DNA of 64,000 bases from Stictocephala bisonia (GCA_035578905.1 JAQJVL010000005.1:5648480-5712479); one strand, 5' to 3'; numbered from the stretch's first letter, positions 1-12,145 are shown. Numbers and translations: made by a program. The notes: generated by a model from the sequence alone, not told the origin.

Positions 1-54
1 AAATGTGAATACATACTAATAAGTAAATGTAGGTTTATATATACTTAAATATTT

Positions 55-78
55 GTGTGTATATATATATATATATAT
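55..78. repeat. (TG)n(TA)n microsatellite
   Basis: Three TG units are followed by nine TA units. This is a short simple repeat with no sign of function. Confidence 0.9.
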
Positions 79-339
79 CAACGCTAACGCTAAAGCAAAT
101 TCCTAATTTTTGAAAACCCCAACGTCAATAACATATTTAAAGAGAAGAATGAATTGAAGTCTGGGCTACATCTTATTACAAATGATTAAAAAAAAAAAAA
201 AAAAAAAACTAATGATTGCGTGTTAGAACATATATTGTTGAAATACCGAACAGGGAACTAACTGCATTGAATAGTATGTTGCATATTTCAAGGTAACCCC
301 CGTATTGTAATGAGGGATGTACCTTGACCCCCCTCCCCT

Positions 340-415
340 CACTATACACATAAAATAACAGTGTACGTGTAATGGTGGATGGGTACATCAGTACCACTGT
401 ATGTGTATGTCTATG
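340..415 (-). repeat. Decayed copies of the dispersed 36-bp minisatellite
   Basis: Two anchors, AACAGTG near 357 and ACCACTG near 393, lie exactly 36 bp apart. The intervening text resembles the minus strand of the motif CCCACCCATACACGTACAGTGG seen at 57.7 kb. Better copies lie at 5.35 kb and 57.7 kb, and a large related array at 51.9-54.2 kb. The match is weak here and rests on period plus core motif. Confidence 0.4.
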
Positions 416-735
416 GTGTATGTGAATTGATACATGCCGAATCAATTTGTTAGAATTTTAGATTAAATATTTTACAAAATTTTGTGTTGTATAAAAAAAT
501 ACACGTTCTATGATGACCACCTAGGTGATCTCAAAAGATATATTTTGCCTGTTATGACAGTTACACTCTATACACAACTCAAGTAACGTCACACAAGACA
601 AAATTATTACCGAATATTATTTATCGTCTAGTTTTTATTACTATAATTAAAGAAGAAACGTTCGATACAAATCCAACATGTTATTACTTGATAATAACTT
701 CGTGAAATGGTATCGTAACCTATTATCCATCAATT

Positions 736-750
736 TTAGGTTAGGTTAGG
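736..750 (+). repeat. Short interstitial telomeric repeat, (TTAGG)3
   Basis: Three perfect TTAGG pentamers stand in tandem, followed by a degenerate TTTAG. TTAGG is the ancestral arthropod telomere unit. Three units could arise by chance or by break repair, so this mainly supports the arthropod assignment together with the longer tract at 17241-17277. Confidence 0.6.
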
Positions 751-1288
751 TTTAGAAGAGGATACTGTTATGTGTGGCAACCATTAGGTGGTCGTCCTTT
801 CTGTCCCTTCGTTATCTTTTGTGCATAACCCAAAGATAGTCAATGTTGTGGTTACAAAACAGTTGATGAAATACTGCACTTCAACTATTTAGTTCAGAGC
901 CGAGAGAGTGGCGTTTACCATGCAACAACCTGTCTTTGACCTATAAAGAGGTTTGCTCATCACAGGTGCTTCCAACTGAACCATACTACAGACATTTCTA
1001 CTTTCATTATCATTGCTTCATTTACTTCATACACTCGTTGCCTAATTGTGCGAACAATACATGTAATTTTAGTATCAATGGGCTACTAAAATTATACGAT
1101 CAAAAAACATCCTCAATTTTGACAAAATTATAAAAATTGAAATAATTAATTCATGTTCATGACAGGTAAACATGTCACTCATTCTTGTCAGTATAACATG
1201 TTCTACTTTTGGTATAAAGTATTTGTCAGAGATATTTTTCAAGTATATGAAATGTAACCTACTTGATGTTCCATTCATACACGCTTTG

Positions 1289-2875
1289 AGTACTCATAGA
1301 CAACAGGCATGGTAAATTCCGTCCAAATACGCTTCGGAAACTTCTCATAGACTACAGGCATGGTAAATTCCGTCCAAACACGCTTCGGAAACTACTCATG
1401 GACTACAGGCATGGTAAATTCCGTCCAAACACGTTTCGGAAACTACTCATGGACTACAGGCATGGTAAATTCCGTCCAAACACGCTTCGGAAACTACTCA
1501 TGGACTACAGGCATGGTAAATTCCGTCCAAACACGCTTCGGAAACTACTCATGGACTACAGGCATGGTAAATTCCGTCCAAACACGCTTCGGAAACTACT
1601 CATGGACTACAGGCATGGTAAATTCCGTCCAAACACGCTTCGGAAACTACTCATGGACTACAGGCATGGTAAATTCCGTCCAAACACGCTTCGGAAACTA
1701 CTCATGGACTACAGGCATGGTAAATTCCGTCCAAACACGCTTCGGAAACTACTCATGGACTACAGGCATGGTAAATTCCGTCCAAACACGCTTCGGAAAC
1801 TTCTCATGGACTACAGGCATGGTAAATTCCGTCCAAACACGCTTCGAAAACTACTCATGGACTACAGGCATGGTAAATTCCGTCCAAACACGCTTCGGAA
1901 ACTACTCATGGACTACAGGCATGGTAAATTCCGTCCAAACACGCTTCGGAAACTACTCATGGACTACATGCATGGTAAATTCCGTCCAAACACGCTTCGG
2001 AAACTACTCATGGACTACAGGCATGGTAAATTCCGTCCAAACACACTTCGGGGACTACTCATGGACTATAGTCATAGTAAATTCTGTCCAAACACCCTTT
2101 GAGGACTACTCATGGACTGCAGGCATGGTAAATTCCATCCAAACACGCCTTGGAAACTTCTCATGGACTACAGGCATGGTAAATTCCGTCCAAACACGCT
2201 TCGGAATCTACTCATGGACTACAGGCATGGTAAATTCCGTCCAAATACGCTTCGGAAACTACTCATGGACTATAGGCATGGTAAATTCCGTCCAAACACA
2301 CTTCGGGGACTACTCATGGACTATAGTCATAGTAAATTCTGTCCAAACACCCTTTGAGGACTACTCATGGACTGCAGGCATGGTAAATTCCATCCAAACA
2401 CGCCTTGGAAACCTCTCATGGACTACAGGCATGGTAAATTCCGTCCAAACAAGCTTCGGAAACTACTCATGGACTACAGGCATGGTAAATTCCGTCCAAA
2501 CACGCTTCGGAAACTACTCATGGACTACAGGCATGGTAAATTCCGTCCAAACACACTTCGGGGACTACTCATGGACTATAGTCATAGTAAATTCTGGCCA
2601 AACACCCTTTGAGGACTACTCATGGACTGCAGGCATGGTAAATTCCATCCAAACACGCATTGGAAACCTCTCATGGACTACAGGCATGGTAAATTCCGTC
2701 CAAACAAGCTTCGGAAACTACTCATGGACTACAGGCATGGTAAATTCCATCCAATCACCCTTCAGGGACTACTCATCGACTTTTGAGTGATAAATATCAT
2801 TCAAACACCCTTCGAGACTATTGATGGAGAACGTATATGATGGATTTCGTCCAAACATACTTTAGTGACGGCTCA
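1289..2875. repeat. 51-bp tandem array (about 31 units)
   Basis: The unit contains ATGGTAAATTCCGTCC, CTTCGGAAACTACTC and ATGGACTACAGGC. Units from about 1365 to 2030 are nearly identical; outer copies are decayed. A divergent five-unit block (255 bp), marked by GGGGACTACTC then GACTATAGTCATAG, recurs at about 2040, 2295 and 2550, so there is a three-fold higher-order repeat at the right side. Because 51 is a multiple of three and the unit lacks stops, a 476-residue open frame (1360-2790, +) and shorter ones in another frame are produced. Differences between units are mostly amino-acid changing, there are no flanking domains, and both frames stay open, so coding is unlikely. Confidence 0.93.
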
Positions 2876-2903
2876 GGAGAAAAGACATGATTTCTTTGAC
2901 TCA

Positions 2904-5900
2904 CTCACATACAGGGCCGCCCAGAGGGGGGGGGGCAAAAGGGGCAAATTGCCCCGGGGCCACACAGACTTAGTTCACAAGGGGGGCCACATTTCATGCA
3001 ACAAAAAAGAAAATACTTAATAATCTACTAGATAGAAATGATTCAGGCCTGTATCAAAATATCAAAAGTGATATTAGGCCAGATAAGTCTTCCAGTTTTT
3101 TAAAACCAACTAAACCATTGGTTTTATAGAAACCAGGGAGCCTTTTGGAGCAAGTTGTACACTGGTCTTTGAAGTTTGTCAGCGGTTCACATAGTGGTGT
3201 GACAGCAAACGCTCTGGTTGGTGTGTGACTGCAACTGTACCCCTCGCCAGTTGTCTTGTTTGTGAACAAGTGTAAAGGCATGCAGCTTGTGAACACACCA
3301 AAATATAAATTCCAGTTTGCGAACATATAAATATACTTGAGTGGTGTGGACAGTGGGCCACCTCTATGAGATGTCCTGTTTTCGTACACTATTTATATAA
3401 AACATCTCAAAAGACCCACTAACTTTACATTTGTATTACTCAAAACTCCGTTTTTGGACGTGTTTAATACAAGGTGCACAAGAACGTTTTTGTATGTTTT
3501 ATTTTTTAACTTTAATTTCAAACGTATATACTACTTCAAACAAAATTGTTATACTTGTCCTAAATTCAACTCTATCTTGGCTTTTAGTGGTAGGAAAATC
3601 AATCGCTTGGTCACGTTATTATCCCTACAAAACCATTAGTTATGATATATTACTATTATAAACTTAAGATAATACAGCAATTGCGAATTGATTTGTATTT
3701 GTAGTGGTTTGTTGATTAAGCTTTTATCCTTATTTTGTATTTTTTCACAAATTCTGTTTATGTAGACAAATAATCTTGATTTTATCTTTCGAAAATCCTT
3801 TGACTCATCGTAGCACAATAATAGATCTATATAATGTGAAAACGAGTGATCAGTAACCTGCGGCCTAAAGTATGAAAATTAATAAATTGTAGTAAAAAAA
3901 GTGGAGCCCAAGAACAACACAATTAAATAAGCAAACAAAATTACAGTAAAAACATTTTAAATCTGTCATTTTAAAAAGGTCGTAAAGTCTTTTTGAGAAA
4001 AGGTTCTTACAAACTTGGTTTCAAAGCTGGTAGTAGGCGGCGGCACTCCGTTCGAACGTGGTGACGTTGCACTCTTTCCCGGCACTGATCAGCTAATTTT
4101 TCAATATATGCACTAAATTTAAGAAATAGTAGTCGTATTTCAGTAGTAACTGTGTTTTGCACCCAAAAAACCCGCAGGCAAAATATACAATGTTGTAACA
4201 ACGTGGCTGGAAGGGTTAAATTAATTGTCATGAAGGAAGGGTAGATCGAGAACATAGTCAATCATTAGTCTGTTTGTTTACTGTCATCCAGTACAGAAAT
4301 ATTTTGTTATTGTTGTATTTTATAGAGTGATATTTCTGTAATTTAATGCGTTCTTTTGGATTTCCTAGTTAACTTTTAATTTAATTTGCTATGATTCTCC
4401 ATTTAAAGATTTTGAGAGAACAAAAAGCTAAAGTTTAGGCCCAGTAATTTATGGTAACGTTTTATTGAAATCAATAAAAATAGACTATAAATGTTTCAAT
4501 ATAGTATTGTAATGTACTACAAAGTAAATTATATATTTTTACAGTATAAAAAGAATAAATTAACGATGAAACCACTAAATTACAGTATATTTCTAGGTAC
4601 TTAAATCTGGTAAATATGCATACAACATCACCGCTCGCTTACCGGATGTGCAACAATATGTGTGTATGATGCATTACATTCAACTTGCTCTACGCTATCG
4701 CGGGAGGAATTTCGTGGCATAGTATTGTCTAAAAATTATAATTTTGTTACGTTCTGTACTATTCGGATTCATCTTCCATCATATTTAACCGGTTAACCAG
4801 AGTTTACTGTACATGCAATTTTTTTTACTTTCTCTAGTGTAATGTTTCCTTTGACATTTTAAATTTACTAGTTATTATGACATGGATGTTCGTAAAGACA
4901 TTTTACCAATATATTATGACATAGGTCTTAATGAAAAGAGGAGCTCTTAAGTACACCGTTAATAGATAAAACAGCTTCATCATTGTTCAGATTTGTACAA
5001 CTCCTTTTGAATAATATTTATTTTGTGACATTAACTTGTTGTAAATCTTTTATTGTCTGGTTTAATTTACCCTGAAACTGTAACAGGAACAGGGGTGTAT
5101 TCTCAACATAATCAGTAGAGTAGCTCTTGATTAAAAACCAATTATGCCCACGTACAGGTTGTTCCCAAAGAAATAGCATAATTGATAATGTTGTCAGTCA
5201 TTAACATAACAAATCTACGACCAATCAAAATAGTTTTCATAATGTTTTACTGCCACTGCGAACGAGTAAGCCATTTATATTTTTGACAATCATTAATACA
5301 ATTTATTTATTATTTGTTGCGTGATAAGTGAAATTAACTAAGATTGAACCACTGTACGTGTATTGTTGAGCGGGAGGGTCAATACCACTGTTCGTGAATG
5401 GATGTGTGGGTGTGTCAATACCACTGTCACTGTACGGACGTGTACACTGTGATGTACATCAATGATATAGTATCCAATTTGACAGACATAAATTTTACTA
5501 TGTTTTATGCTGAGAAAATTGAGTTAGTACAAAATGCCTTTTATGCCTGTGAAATAAAAATTGAATAGTTTTAAAGTTTAGCACAAAGACAAACTAAAAT
5601 CACGAATATAAACTAGATGTTTTAATGTCCAACATCAATAAGCTACGTACCCAGTAGTCTACAACCTGTTTTGAAAACAATAACATAACCTCAACTCTCA
5701 GTTGACTGTTTTTAAAGCACTAGATGTTCGCGCTCGCCAGATTATTTTACTTCGTGAACATTCGGCCACTTGCTCTTTAGCTAGTGAAGCCAAGTGGCCT
5801 ATACAAATTTATTGGCCCCTCCCTCCCTCACCCACAGCTAATATCATTGGCGAGGATTGGTAATCGAAGAGCTGCTGCGCCCAACTATGCAACTGCCTAT

Positions 5901-6282
5901 GCAACTGACTGTGGTATTGCTTGGTTCGTTATTATTTATTTAATATTAAAGAATAGCAGTTTTGTTATAAGAGATTGATGTTATTGTAATGGTAATACTT
6001 AAGGAAATGTTTAAAAACTGTATGACAGTTAGAGAAAAACTTACCGGAGCTTCGCAGCTAGCCCTGAGAAAACGTTCATGAACAAGAATCTTAATTACTC
6101 GTACAGTAGTAATCTAACGAAAGAGATGGTAAGAATATCGTAGAATGTGCTAAAATTAAAATATCAATTATAGTATATTTGACAATCAGAGTAATTAAAT
6201 TTATTTTGAAGTGAAGGAAGGGGCCACATGGTAAACTTTGCCCCGGGGCCACCAAAAGTCTCTGGGCGGCCCTGCTCACATA
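2904..6282. mobile_element. Non-autonomous hAT-type DNA transposon with perfect 8-bp target duplication
   Basis: The element proper runs 2912-6274 (3363 bp). Its ends are a perfect 15-bp terminal inverted repeat, CAGGGCCGCCCAGAG at 2912-2926 and its complement at 6260-6274. It is flanked by identical 8-bp copies of CTCACATA (2904-2911 and 6275-6282). An 8-bp duplication and ends of the form CAGNG are the signature of the hAT superfamily. Subterminal G/C-rich palindromes around CCCCGGGG (about 2951-2960 and 6240-6248) are present at both ends. No open frame over about 110 residues and no transposase or BED-finger motif is visible, so the copy is non-autonomous or a decayed, internally replaced derivative. 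It inserted just beyond the right edge of the 51-bp array. It carries a small 36-bp minisatellite at 5346-5440. Confidence 0.92.
5346..5440 (-). repeat. Three copies of the dispersed 36-bp minisatellite
   Basis: The anchor ACCACTG occurs at 5348, 5384 and 5420, exactly 36 bp apart. On the minus strand it reads as repeated CAGTGGTATTGAC followed by a CACCCA-type stretch, the same core and period as the tract at 57.7 kb. It lies inside the hAT element and so was either carried by it or arose within it. Confidence 0.65.
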
Positions 6283-7139
6283 ACTACAGGAAACTACGGA
6301 TGGGGCGGGCAGACTCTTCGGTTCCCACACATATACTGTATGGAGATGACTTGGGAACGGACATGCCATGGGGTCCCTGAAGCCCACCCTCAAAATATTT
6401 CAACACTGGCTTGTGGTGAACAGGCTCGATGCGTTGTTCTCGAAATAGTTTATTTCAACTTTAATTGCTTTTCTTTTATTCAATGGTTTAGTTATGTGTA
6501 GTTTGTTTGAAATTTTAAATCGACAATATTCTTAAAGTTGTTGTTAGATTCCCACGAAATACAAGATTAATTATAGAAAACAGCGTCCCTTAAGCAAGTG
6601 GTAAATCAAGATAACTGTGGGATTCTACTGTCAGTCGAAGACTTCTGAACGTGACGAGGTTCTGCATCGTTCCCGTGTCACGAAACAGGTTTAAAAGGAC
6701 TCGTTAAGGTACAAAAAGTAGATAAAATATGGGAAACATGTCAAATTAAAAATATAGGCTTCTCGATATTAATCTGAATGATGGTCTAAAATATGTTAGA
6801 AGGTGATAGAAGAGCCATCGACTGTAGAAACATTCATTTCGTATTTTGTGAACCTGTCGCCTGTGAAACCCTTTTATAAGAAACGTGTAGAATGCGTGTT
6901 TTGCTGGAATCCTTAGTTAATAAGTTGTTTTTACTTTGAATATGGCTTCTTTTCCTAAGAGGAAACCAGGATGAGCGAGTCAGAACTTGTTATCGCTCAG
7001 CTATAGGCGTATACCTTATGCCCCATCTACTTATCGGTGCTCATACGTAATCCTATAAAAGCTCCAAAATTCTATATATTTGGGTAACATCAGAGGGTAT
7101 ATTTACAATTAAAACACAGTTTGGAAAAACCAATGTTTT
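6283..7139. other. Intergenic stretch, nothing recognised
   Basis: The first bases continue the pre-insertion flank of the hAT element. An 87-residue frame at 6238-6501 overlaps the element end and has no family motif. I see no RNA gene or repeat in the rest. Confidence 0.5.
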
Positions 7140-7300
7140 GTCTTATGGGCCGGGGGGGATGGGCCTACGACTTAACGTCACTTTCGAACCACGGGAGAGG
7201 CAAAAAGGTAAAAAATTACACTGGGAATCGAACTTGTACCAGATGAATAGCAAGCAAACACTCCCTTAGCATCTTGGCTTCGACCATTCCACCCCTAAAC
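7140..7300 (-). mobile_element. tRNA-derived SINE-like element
   Basis: On the minus strand an A-box-like TGGTCGAAGCC (7276-7286) is followed about 50 bases later by a near-perfect B box, GTTCGATTCCC (7223-7233), in a tRNA-like context. Downstream comes GGTTCGAAAGTGACGTTAAG, a non-tRNA body. The wide A-to-B spacing suits a tRNA with a long variable arm. No clover-leaf with a plausible anticodon stem could be closed by eye, so this is called a SINE head and not a tRNA gene. Ends and target duplication were not resolved. Confidence 0.55.
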
Positions 7301-7704
7301 TGAAACCCACAGCCATCAAGAGTTTATTCTCCATAACACCAATGTTAAAAAGAAGTCATGTGTCGTATTTGACCGACCTTTAATTGGTCAAAAACAGTCG
7401 CGTGACTTCCCCTTCCCCTCACCCCTTCTACGTCACAAGGTAGTGTCAGGTTAATTGACATAACCTAACTTTGTCTATGTTTTTGGTGGGAGATTTTTTG
7501 CTGGTTTTTGTCATGAGATATAACCTACGTTCGAGTTTTTTTTTCCGGGTGATTTTTTTTTCAAAACCATTGTGGATTTTTGGTGTGATATTCAATCATT
7601 AACATAAACCCTTGATTATATACACCTACAATAAATATTCCATCTAATAGGAATATTTGTGCATGTAATTTTGTTAGTTAGTGAGGCCCGAAACCACAGC
7701 TGGT

Positions 7705-7960
7705 TTAAACTGCATTACATTTACATTAATCGTCTTATTTTGCCAGGCGAAGTTAGGGCCAAGAAGCCCTCTCTAACACTTCCGAACCACCACCAGTGAC
7801 CGGGTAGGCGGGCTGCGTGCAAGGACGGGATCGCTCAGACCTCAGGTCACCCATCCAAGTGACAGCCACGCTAGATGTTGCTTAACTCCGTTATCTTGCG
7901 ATAACGTCGGAACCCTCCGGTCAAGGCCACTGGCAAACCGGATATTGGATGGAAAATCCA
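7705..7960 (-). mobile_element. 5S rRNA-derived SINE (SINE3-like) remnant
   Basis: On the minus strand, GTTAAGCAACATCTAGCGTG resembles the 5S rRNA internal promoter A box region, and ACTTGGATGGGTGACC matches the 5S box C region (about 7845-7900). The order and spacing are those of 5S rRNA. A non-5S body follows (CAGCCCGCC, GGTGGTTCGGAAGTG), ending near an AATGTAAATGTAATGC tail at about 7709. A body and tail after the 5S-like head indicate a Pol III retroposon and not a 5S gene. The head is diverged at its 5' end (about 7900-7945). Confidence 0.65.
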
Positions 7961-8700
7961 TTTGTGTATAAAATTAATGCATAAACTCACTTCGCGACTG
8001 CTTTTTTATCAGCTGTCTGGTGTTCGGAACTGATTTTAAAAGTATATACTGTAGCAAATTCATACTTAGCTGCGGAAAGCATTTGGAGTACTATTTTATG
8101 AGATATGCAGTGAATGAAATGAAATAAAAAATGGCTTTATTAGGCAGAGTTATGACAATGAAGTGCTATTGTATTATCATTAACGCATCGTCAGCTGCTG
8201 ATTATACTTAAGATTTTATTCAAATCTGTCTGTGTACTGTAACACAGAGTGCCTCACAGAGTACCAAGCAGTATTGACAGGATGAAAACTACAAACTCTA
8301 CTATAAAAAGTACATTGACGTCACGGAGTGCTGCTAGCTGAAAAAGCTTCATATTATATTGTGCTATAAAAAAATGCAAACATAGTGTTGCCACCTCTGT
8401 ACGAACTGGTGTATTGTTTCTGGTTTCTTTTTTAATGGTGTCTGGTGACTCATACGTTTTTCCCACCTTCTTAAAATTAGCTATTAATGACGCCTGATGT
8501 CACAGTATGGCTGCCAACTGAAAATCACCACTATTTATTAAATTTATAACTTTTTACAATCAGCTGTTTCGCATTAACTTTCTCAGCTGTTGCTCATCCT
8601 GTGTCTGAAATCAGCTGATTAACTGTCACTCCATTTAATTAGCTAAAAGAGATTAAATACGCGTAGCTGTAAACAACATTTGTATTTTAATTTAATTTCT
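7961..8700. other. Intergenic stretch with a cluster of CAGCTG motifs
   Basis: Five CAGCTG hexamers lie at 8010, 8192, 8561, 8584 and 8612. Around 8105-8165 the minus strand reads CCTAATAAAGCCATTTTTT, like the 3' tail of an unidentified retroposon. A 70-residue frame (8254-8466, -) has no recognised motif. Confidence 0.4.
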
Positions 8701-10902
8701 TTTTCCTCATATCGTTTCTGTACCATAGTCAACGATGGCTTGTGTCGAAAGGCAGCCTCCTGAAATAGAGTACAGACCATTAAGTGTTTATTTTGAACGA
8801 AAGCTGATTGTTAAAATTTATTGAGATATTCTATATGCGTACTTGTGCATGTGTTTGTTGTTGTTTATTAATATTGTTAGGTATTAGTTATATTGCTGTC
8901 GTTATCATTATCATTATGAGTTTTTTACATCGTTTTCTTATATGGTACATTGTATTATATGGTATTTTTTATATTGCTTGTTGTCATTATTATTACTAAC
9001 TACTTTGTTTAAATATTGACTATCATATCTTTGTTATTTATCTTATAACATTTTTATGGATTGCATGATTCTTGTTATAGCACTTATTATTCATTCTTCT
9101 TAATTTATTACTTTAATGTCATAGGTATTGTTGCACTTCTAAATATATTTAATCTAACGTTCTTTTTTTTAGTTAAATGAGTGTTTGGTAGATTTACTTT
9201 TTAAATTTATATAGGGCCTATATTATTCATGTTTCTTGATAGCTGTGATAATTATGCTACTTGTAAGTGCAGTTGTTATTTGTTTTTGCCAATATATGGT
9301 TTTTTATGTATTTATATTTAGTATTTCTAGCTTTAAGATACTTATTTATTACTGCTATCTGTTAATCCGGTTGCTTTTCTAGTGTGAACTGTATTATTCT
9401 TTTTTGCCATCTTTTTGTATTATGCATGTATGAATTGGCTGCTCGCCGTTGATAAACTAAAATAAGATACGAAACAATAACGAGCTTTGCTTGCATAGAG
9501 TTTTTGTACTGGCTAAGGCACACTCTAAAAAGGATCTACAATATAAGCTATTTCGAAAGAATAAGGTAAAGAGACAAACTCTAAAATTCGATGGCAAGAA
9601 CTAGAGTGGCTGTAGCCAGAGAGAGGGGGGTTATTAATGAGCTTCAGAAATTCCAGGACCACTTGACAAAGTATAAATTCATAGTGTACAATTATGAGAC
9701 TAGAAGTGCACTACGTAACCCACCAAAAAGAAAGATGCAAATCAGCGAAGAAATTCCATGATTGCAACAAATTAATCATCCTGAAAGATAAAATACATCT
9801 TAAATGGGAGAAGAGATCTACTATGCATATGTAATAAATAATACAATCTGATAAGCATTAATATATTCATGAAGCTGGATACTAGGAACCCTAAAACTAC
9901 AGATTTCCTTTATATTTCCTCCAAAATAGAGACCCACCAGGATGAACATGTACACACCAATGCAACAGTTCACGAATTGAATCTGTGTGTGCCTCAACAA
10001 TTCTACCTCAGTTGCATTTCGCAAAATAACTGTGAAGACTGTCATAGTACTCACGTGGTTTCAAAAACAATCCCATTGGAACATTAATTATGTCCTACAC
10101 GCCTAAGTCCATAAATCATACAAACACGTGATCGCGATTGCTCACAATGCACATGGTCTTGACACCCAGTTTGTACGTCCTACGTCCTAGAGAAAGCCAA
10201 ATTCACCTCAGAAACTGATCATGCTCGTTTGGAAAATTATACTACTAGAATTGCAAAGCCTGGATTTTGGCTATACCGACTTGCTAAAATATTTCCCCAT
10301 GGTTCTAGCTGCACTTCAAAAAGCCACCAGAAATTTATTTGCCACCAGAAAACAGAACGGGTCGCTCACCTCACCTGTCCAATGCAGTTGTAAGCCGCAT
10401 GTATGTAGGACCTATGCCAGTGAAGAAGTATTACAGTCCTAATAGTTCATTAGGAAATTCCAACAAAATTGCAATTGTGTGTATGTAAGGGGTAATCAGA
10501 TTGTCTGATGGAAGACGGCAAGGATTCTGCAAACTTGTAAAAAAATAGTTTAGTTTCTGCATAGTTCTACTTCCTTGCCTTCTTCTAAAGAGATATTATC
10601 ATGGGGCTGAGGTCACTGATATTCCTTCAAAACGTTTGGTCTCCAACATGTTTTAACTATTTAAATTTTGATACAGATTTTGAATAAATATTTAATGTCG
10701 ATTGCTTAATAGTTTTTCAGTTTGTTGGTGATTTAGCTTAAACTAATTTTTTAAGTTAAAACTGTTTGAAGTTCCTGAAATATTAAATTTAAAAAAATTA
10801 AGTTAACATATGCACTCGAAATTCCCCATTAAAATACCTACAAAATTACGTATCAAATATAATTTTATCGAAAAAAACACATACAAAATCAACTTATCCT
10901 TT
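8701..10902. other. Intergenic A+T-rich stretch without a supported gene
   Basis: A hydrophobic 63-residue frame (8808-8999, +) is made of T-rich codons and looks like low-complexity sequence. The region 9530-9800 has short lysine-rich frames broken by stops that might be a decayed mobile-element coding region, but no catalytic motif could be read. Frames at 9869-10087 and 10221-10442 are unrecognised. Confidence 0.4.
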
Positions 10903-11250
10903 TAACATTGGTCTTAAGGTGGATAGATCCAAAATGGCTGACCATTCTAGCCCCCCACCTTTTAAATACAAGCATAATAAGTTGTTATTTTAACATAGCA
11001 AATAGCTTCGTTATATTTAACATTGGTCTTAAGGTGGATAGATCCAAAATGGCTGACCATTCTAGCCCCCCACCTTTTAAATACAAGCATAATAAGTTGT
11101 TATTTTAACATATCAAATAGCTTCGTTATATTTAACATTGGTCTTAAGGTGGATGGATCCAAAATGGCTGACCATTCTAGCTCCCCACCTTTTAAATACA
11201 AGCATAATAAGTTGTTATTTTAACATAGCAAATAGCTTCGTTATATTTAT
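10903..11250 (+). repeat. 115-bp tandem repeat, three copies
   Basis: Three nearly identical 115-bp copies begin at about 10903, 11018 and 11133, each starting AACATTGGTCTTAAGGTGG and containing CAAAATGGCTGACC. Only a few substitutions separate them (for example ATAGATCC versus ATGGATCC), pointing to a recent triplication. Open frames of 66 residues overlap successive units and are repeat by-products. Confidence 0.95.
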
Positions 11251-12140
11251 GTGAACGAAAATTAACATATAGAACTTGCCAATAAGAACAAAAAAATTGA
11301 AACGCATATAAACATTTTGAAAGCACATTACCAATAGTTTATTTATTTAAAAGTGTTGGAAGCAGTCTCTGGCTCTAGGCATAGTGTGAATGTGAAAGAC
11401 CGCTGGAGGCTGGAGCCATGCGCCAGAGCTTATCGCACACACGTCGCCACGATGGAAGCCAGCCAACGGTAAAGCAAACACTCATTGCTTCTGTTCAGGC
11501 TTACTGTTTGCTGACCATGAATTGCTGTTTTTATTTAACATTTTGTCAACTTACTTTAAAGAGGATCTTTTTTGTAAGCCCGTTTGAATAGCAGATGTTG
11601 ACTAAGACCACAAAAGAGCTAGGTTCTGTTATGAAGGATATTTTACCTTTACCTATTTTAATCCGTCCGCAACCCAAACTTAATACGTTTAAAGCAAAAT
11701 TTTCACTAAATTTATGTTAAAGAATTAGGACACTTTCCAGAAATGTAGCGTTAAAATCACGTGATATACTTTTAAAAACACACAAATAGTATTGAGTCTT
11801 GCTGCTATAATATAAATTTAGAATTCGTTAAATTGTAAGAAGTTTTCGATCTGATTTTCATCATGTGCTTGGTTATAATTATATAATAACCACCCTTGAA
11901 AGTCCCCTTTAGGATCTATAAGGCTACCTTGAGGTAGACCAGGATAGTAGACACTAACAAGTCCTTCGCGCGAATTTTTTATTCGTTCAGTTAGGAACGC
12001 TACCACGAAGCTTGAACCTTTCAATGAATTTGTAAACATTAGACAGTACTTTTAAACATTGTTAATATCTATTTTTTTCTGATTGGTTGTTTGAAGTAAT
12101 CTATACGACTTTGTTAAGATTAAAAATTGTGTTTGTCCCA
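11251..12140. other. Intergenic stretch, nothing recognised
   Basis: Contains a more G+C-rich patch near 11370-11470 and a 73-residue minus-strand frame (11818-12039) of unknown meaning. No RNA gene or mobile-element motif was identified. Confidence 0.4.
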
Positions 12141-12145
12141 TTATA

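Larger units (their letters stand above)
1..1288. other. Non-coding A+T-rich flank without a recognisable gene
   Basis: No open frame here has family motifs; the longest are under 80 residues. The stretch holds a short (TG)3(TA)9 run at 55-78, a poly-A run at about 188-208, two decayed copies of a 36-bp minisatellite near 340-415, and three telomere-type TTAGG units at 736-750. The remainder looks like unique, decayed intergenic DNA. Confidence 0.6.

Noticed and set aside
1360..2790. 476-residue frame as a gene
   Set aside because: It is the 51-bp array read in one frame; another frame is also open over long parts and flanks have no exon-like features.
7223..7290. Functional tRNA gene on the minus strand
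   Set aside because: Boxes are present but stems do not close and a SINE-type body follows.
7845..7945. Functional 5S rRNA gene
   Set aside because: Only the internal promoter region is similar; the 5' part is diverged and a SINE body and tail follow.
8808..8999. Small membrane protein
   Set aside because: The hydrophobicity comes from T-rich low-complexity codons; no neighbouring signals support expression.
9530..9800. LINE or other element coding relic (lysine-rich frame)
   Set aside because: No diagnostic motif could be read; similarity to known proteins was only an impression.
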